A stretch of DNA of 64,000 bases, taken from Isoperla grammatica. Taxonomy: Eukaryota; Arthropoda; Insecta; Plecoptera; Perlodidae. The notes beneath the pieces were generated by a model. That model saw nothing but the letters and a program-made list of their open reading frames with translations, ran no database searches and was not told the origin of the DNA. Below are positions 59,441-64,000 of this stretch, one piece after another; the first letter of the stretch is position 1, and each line of letters begins with the position of its first letter. The DNA is taken from positions 40,498,774-40,562,773 of the forward strand of contig OX246744.1 in NCBI GenBank assembly GCA_945910005.1. Reading direction: 5' to 3'. Both the position numbers and the translations under genes were made by a program.

Positions 59441-61236
59441 GATGTTGGTCTCTTACATTGCTTAAAGTGTGTTCAAATTGTCCTAAATGTAAATCAAAAT
59501 ATGTCATCCTGTATAGAAAAGTGTCTTATGAATGTTTCTTTGTTCCAATCAATATTTCCATTTTTCAGATGATCATTATTACCTTTTGTTTATTACTACT
59601 TTTTGTATCTTTTGTTGCTAGACGTCTTTCACGTCTAATTAAGACATCTGCAAAACAAAAATATTTACTGGAATAAAAAACCATTAATAAGAAAGCGCAG
59701 TAAAGCAGCGTTTCCCAACCGGGTCGCCATGGGTTCGATACCGGGTCGCGGGAGACCGAGTGAAATGCTAGCCAATAATAGCCATAATATGGTACTATAC
59801 ATATGTATTCTATATTGGCGTAAATTTTTGTGGTCCATATTTGTATACTAATTTGTTTCAATAAAATACCACGTTATATAAACAACAAATATGAATTTAT
59901 AATTCCCAACGTTTTAAAAGGACCACACCTTTCATTTACAAGGGACAACACAATTAAAAGAATATAAACATGACAACATAGGCCTACAATTAAAAATAAT
60001 ATTTGATGGTAAAAATAATTTGTAAGTATATTGTATATTAATTGATAGTAATAGTAAGATAGTAGTGTAACTGTGTAAGTGTATGTATGTATGACAATAA
60101 TAGCTGGTGAAGCTAAATAAACGCAATCTTATCTTATCTATCTTGTAATTAGGATTATATTTTAGAAACATGCAAAAATTCCAAAAAAATGTTTACACAT
60201 TATTTTACGCGTACTCTGGCTAAATGATATTTGCTTAGGAGGGGACACTGCTTATAAGTCAATTAACACCGACTATACAAACACCCACTTCTACCAACAC
60301 AGAAAGTTGAGAGCATTGATGGCAAGGAACGACCCGAGACTAGAAACAACCACGATTATAAATGCGCAATCCTAAGTTTAATTCTTACAAGAACGTCATT
60401 ATACTAAACACACATAAAAGTTTTACAATCCATAATTAGTAATTAATTAATATATTATTAACGATGATTGATCTGATTAACGATCTGTGTTGACATTCTT
60501 CAAGTTGCCCCTTCCCTTTGTCTGCCGTATTTGCTCATATCGCTGTAAGGGCTGTTTTGGGATATAAGTACACCGGAAATATTTTCGCCTCCGGTGTCTG
60601 GGGCTACACACCAGACCCCTTGTAGCACGCCAGTCCTTACGCATAAATATATCATATTGACGATCCGTGGGGTGATAAAGGTTGGGAACCACTGGCCTAG
60701 TATACATTTGTCATGTAGATTTAGGGTTTATTGTGAACAAAATTAAAATAAGTTGACTTTCATTTTCCATGAATGGTTTTAAATAAAGTTTACGCTAAAA
60801 GGCAATGTACTACAATGATCGTCAGGGGTGGTTTTGTGTACATACATATCATCGTATAATAAAACAAAATGAACACCTATTATGGGGGCAGTGTTGAGCC
60901 AGGTAAATAACGATAAGATAATCACATAAAAGTGTCACCTAGATAAAGATAAAGATAACAGTATTAATGAAATTGAACATTATCTAGATATACAGACACC
61001 CATGTCTAGGTCTTACGTAAATATGTTTATTTTTGAAGCGTTTTTTTTTTTTAAACCGGTTTCGAATTCGGATACCCGGTTAGTAATTTTACTAACTGAT
61101 GTCATCACTAGTCTGTATTAAACTAATATATATATATATAATAACTAATATATTTGCCAACTGATCCGATATACAAGTACCACGTAGCCTAAATTGAACT
61201 ATTCATTGATTGACATTGCCACTAATGTATAATGAG
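59441..61236. other. Intergenic; possible hAT ends at 59706 and 60694
   Basis: CAGCGTTTCCCAACCGGGTC at 59706 and GGTTGGGAACCACTG ending at 60694 look like hAT termini in inverted orientation. They differ after CCCAACC and lack a matching 8-bp duplication, so they may come from separate insertions. The rest is AT-rich, with short open frames of no recognisable family. Confidence 0.4.
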
Positions 61237-61921
61237 TAGAGGTGTTTGTTTTTCGCGGACCGCGAAATCGCGAAAAGTGTTGATAAAGAAGGGGGAGATA
61301 AACAAAGTGTATATCTGTTGATAGGCACCTAAAAAACATCAAAATTTCACCGCGAAAATTCGCGAAATCGGTCAATTTCTAGTCATAACACCGAAATTTG
61401 TATTAAAGAGCGAAATAACACGAAATATCGATTGTTTTTAATTTATTTATAAACATTTTTAAAAAATTTAAATTTATTATTACAGTCAAACGTCATTACA
61501 ACACAATCGTGGGGACCTAATAATTTCATTATAATGATGATTTCGTTAAGAAGGTCAACGATTTATTTCTGCTGAGATTCAGCGTCAAGCAGAGCAAACG
61601 AGTACAATTCTAAGGGATTTTACGTGATGGACAAGAAGATTCTTATGTGTTGTGACTGCCGCCTTTAATTCGACCGTAAAGACACACTAGACAAACACAG
61701 GTAATGGTAATGTTAATACACTTGGTACTAACTAGTGCTAGTTTGTACATACAATTCAAATAAATTAAATTACATTAAAATTCCTTTTTAATTTAAACAT
61801 GTTTCTGGTGAAATTTACAGTAGAAAATCTCCCAAAAAGCATAACACCGCCATAACATCGAAATTAGTAAATCTATAAACGAAATTTAGGAAAACATAAC
61901 ACCATTTACAAACACCTCTTG
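61237..61921. mobile_element. hAT-like non-autonomous element
   Basis: Inverted termini (T)AGAGGTGTTTGT and ACAAACACCTCTTG are flanked by near-identical TAATGAG. The interior is rich in CGCGAAA / TTCGCG words near the left end and has no coding frame. The left terminus seems to have lost or changed its first bases. Confidence 0.72.
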
Positions 61922-62176
61922 TAATGAGTAATGACTAATCGCAGAACCTTGTTAGAACTTTAAGGACACTGATCCGACTTAAAAAATAATAATCTTATAT
62001 GGATATCATATAATCAATAATTACCCTCAGACACAAGTACGATGGACAAAATATATTAAATATTCACGCCAAGCTTTTCATTTCATATAAAAAAACAGTT
62101 GGATTTCGAAGTTACAGTCGGATACAGCAACTTCTGGTTATTGTAATCTACCCCGAGTTTTCTTATGGGTTTAAAG

Positions 62177-62604
62177 TAGGAATGTCAACGATAATCGCAT
62201 ATCGATACATATCGTATATCAATATTATCGCACTATGGCTAGCCATATTGCGATAATCGTACAATATTAAAATCTGTGCGATATCCCGATTATCACGGCA
62301 ATAATCATATTTGAATTTGGCGCCTGCTTAATGTTAGCCGAGCGACCACCGACCAGCCGTCGAGTGCCCTCCCTCGATGTAGCCGCAGAAAAACTATTCG
62401 CCACTACCCTCCCTCCCCGCCCCACATATGACGCAATGTTAAAAAGTAGAATTAGTGCTATTTTCATAATATCGCGGCAATATATCGTGATAAAAATTGA
62501 AAATGCATTATGGAGACAATATTTTTTTGCGCCAATATGATTGTGATAATTTTTTTTGTTATTGCGATTTTCAATATGGAATTTCATATTGTTTGACATT
62601 CCTA
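62177..62604. mobile_element. hAT-like MITE with 8-bp duplication
   Basis: Termini TAGGAATGTCAA and TTTGACATTCCTA with a perfect GTTTAAAG duplication (62169-62176 and 62605-62612). 428 bp long, with many CGATA / TATCG words near both ends. No transposase. Confidence 0.92.
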
Positions 62605-62802
62605 GTTTAAAGCAAAGCCAAGATCATGTTTATATCTATGGGGTAATCAACCAACATAACAGATACAAGCAGAAATATCATCTTAGATAAGATATAGATA
62701 ACCGTGGTTTGTTAATAAAGTTGATACAGAATAGTTATCTAGGTGATTATTTATATAATATATATCTAGATAATGTCCAGGGGGGGGGGGGGTATAATGG
62801 GG

Positions 62803-63858
62803 GCTGCCTCTATTTGCACCCAAGTTGGGTGAGCGCAACATTTAAAATACCATTTCCTCCCAAGTTCTGCACATGCGCGGGTGTGTCCAGCATTTTAAAA
62901 TGCTATTTGCACCCAAGTTGTGTTCACCCAAGTGTGGTGTGTCCAACATTTAAAATGCTATTTCCTCCCAAGTTCTGCACATGTGCGGGTGTGTCCAGCA
63001 TTTAAAATGATATTTGCACCCAAGTTGTTTTCACCCAAGTGTGGTGTGTCCAACACTTAAAATGCTATTTGCACCCAAGTTGTTTTCACCCAAGTGTGGT
63101 GTGTCCAGCACTTAAAATGCTATTTGCACCCAAGTTCTGCAAATGCGCGGGTGTGTCCAGCATGTAAAATGCTATTTGCACCCATGTTGTTTTCACCCAA
63201 GTGTGGTGTGTCCAGCATTTAAATTTCTATTTGTACCCATGTTGTTTTCACCCAAGTGTGGTGTGTCCAACACTTTATATGCTATTTGCACCCAAGTTAT
63301 TTTCACCCAAGTTGGGTGTGTCGAACACTTAAAATGCTATTTGTACCTATGTTGCTTTCACCCAAGTTGGGTGTGCCCAACATTTAAATGCTATTTGCAC
63401 CCAAATGAACCCCAACAACTGTGAAAACGAATTGGGTGCAAATAGCATTTTAAGTGTTGGACACACCTAGCTTGGGTGAAAATAACTTGGATGCAAATAG
63501 CATTTTAAGTGTTGGACACACCCAACTTGGGTGAAAACAACTTGGGTGCAAGTAGCATTTTAAGTGTTCGACACACCTAACTTGGGTGAAAACAACATGG
63601 GTGCAAGTAGCATTTTAAATGTTGGACACACCCAACTTGTGTACAAATAGCATATAAATCGTTGGGCACACCCATCTTAGGTGTAAACAAATTGGGTGCA
63701 AATAGCATTTTAAATGTTGGACACACCCAGCTTGGGTGAAAATAACTTGGGTGCAAATAGCATTTTAAATGCTGTACACACCCGCGCATACGCAGAACTT
63801 GGGTAAAAATAGCATATTAAATGTTGCGCTCACCCAACTGGGTGCAGATAGCCACTCT
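62803..63858. mobile_element. Foldback element built of tandem repeats
   Basis: The left arm (62803-63410) is a tandem series of about 50-75-base units such as TTTGCACCCAAGTTGTTTTC and ACCCAAGTGTGGTGTGTCC; the right arm (63418-63858) has the same units inverted. The outer ends also pair (GGGTGAGCGCAACATTTAA with its complement). Direct repeats GTATAATGGGG (62792-62802 and 63859-63869) look like a target duplication. Open frames are repeat-derived. Confidence 0.88.
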
Positions 63859-64000
63859 GTATAATGGGGCGGCGTACAACAAACTACTACACTGCAGCGC
63901 TTTGAGCGTTCCGGCCACTGAGCTTTGCCTGCTAGAATTAACCGAAAACATCTCTAGAAGCCAGTGCACTAATTATTATTGGAAAAATGTCCATTGATTC

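Noticed and set aside
59706..60694. Single 989-bp hAT element
   Set aside because: The two ends diverge after CCCAACC and the flanking 8-mers (CAGTAAAG and GCCTAGTA) do not match. They may be two unrelated ends.

Overview
This window is eukaryotic, from an animal genome. The base composition is AT-rich. It holds TAGGCCTA-rich tracts, tRNA- and 5S-derived SINEs, many DNA-transposon relics with clean target-site duplications (TSDs), and more than 17 kb of tandem repeats. The repeat style and the gene families suggest a marine invertebrate such as an echinoderm or mollusc. That is an inference from composition and I cannot name the species.

Only two genes look intact. They are paralogous, intronless and both on the minus strand, at 2062-3927 and 57408-59270. 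Each encodes about 620 residues: an RCC1-type beta-propeller followed by a SIAH (seven in absentia)-type ubiquitin-ligase module of RING finger, SIAH zinc fingers and a substrate-binding domain. They lie in two direct copies of a segmental duplication (about 855-4095 and 55655-59440). The two proteins are about 85% identical by hand count. In the propeller many replacements fall on the same exposed turn and loop of successive blades, while the zinc-finger region is almost unchanged. This pattern would fit a diversifying recognition surface on a constant ubiquitin-ligase effector.

The 51 kb between the paralogues is almost entirely repeats. From left to right: a 161-bp tandem triplet; a 16-bp minisatellite split by a terminal-inverted-repeat (TIR) element (7187-7647); two nested TAA-flanked MITEs (10599-11108, 10829-10997); a hAT-like element (11271-12503); SINEs; a 4.9-kb long-TIR element (14477-19365) holding a decayed ORF that is itself split by a Harbinger-like element (15911-17031); a 6.7-kb giant inverted repeat (20091-26798) with a cysteine-rich ORF tail in each arm; a 5.7-kb 22-bp satellite (27111-32815); a hAT-like element; a 6.5-kb satellite of 41 hairpin-forming 157/161-bp units (36429-42970); foldback and hAT-like elements (44177-47125); and a 2.8-kb 55-bp satellite with an 880-bp higher-order period (50990-53815). 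After the second gene come two hAT-like elements and a foldback element made of tandem repeats (62803-63858).

The strongest candidates for something undescribed are the RCC1-SIAH gene pair with its variable propeller face, and the tandem array of 41 near-palindromic hairpins. No RNA gene, complete transposase or CRISPR array was found. Many open frames in the satellites only reflect repeat units that lack stop codons.
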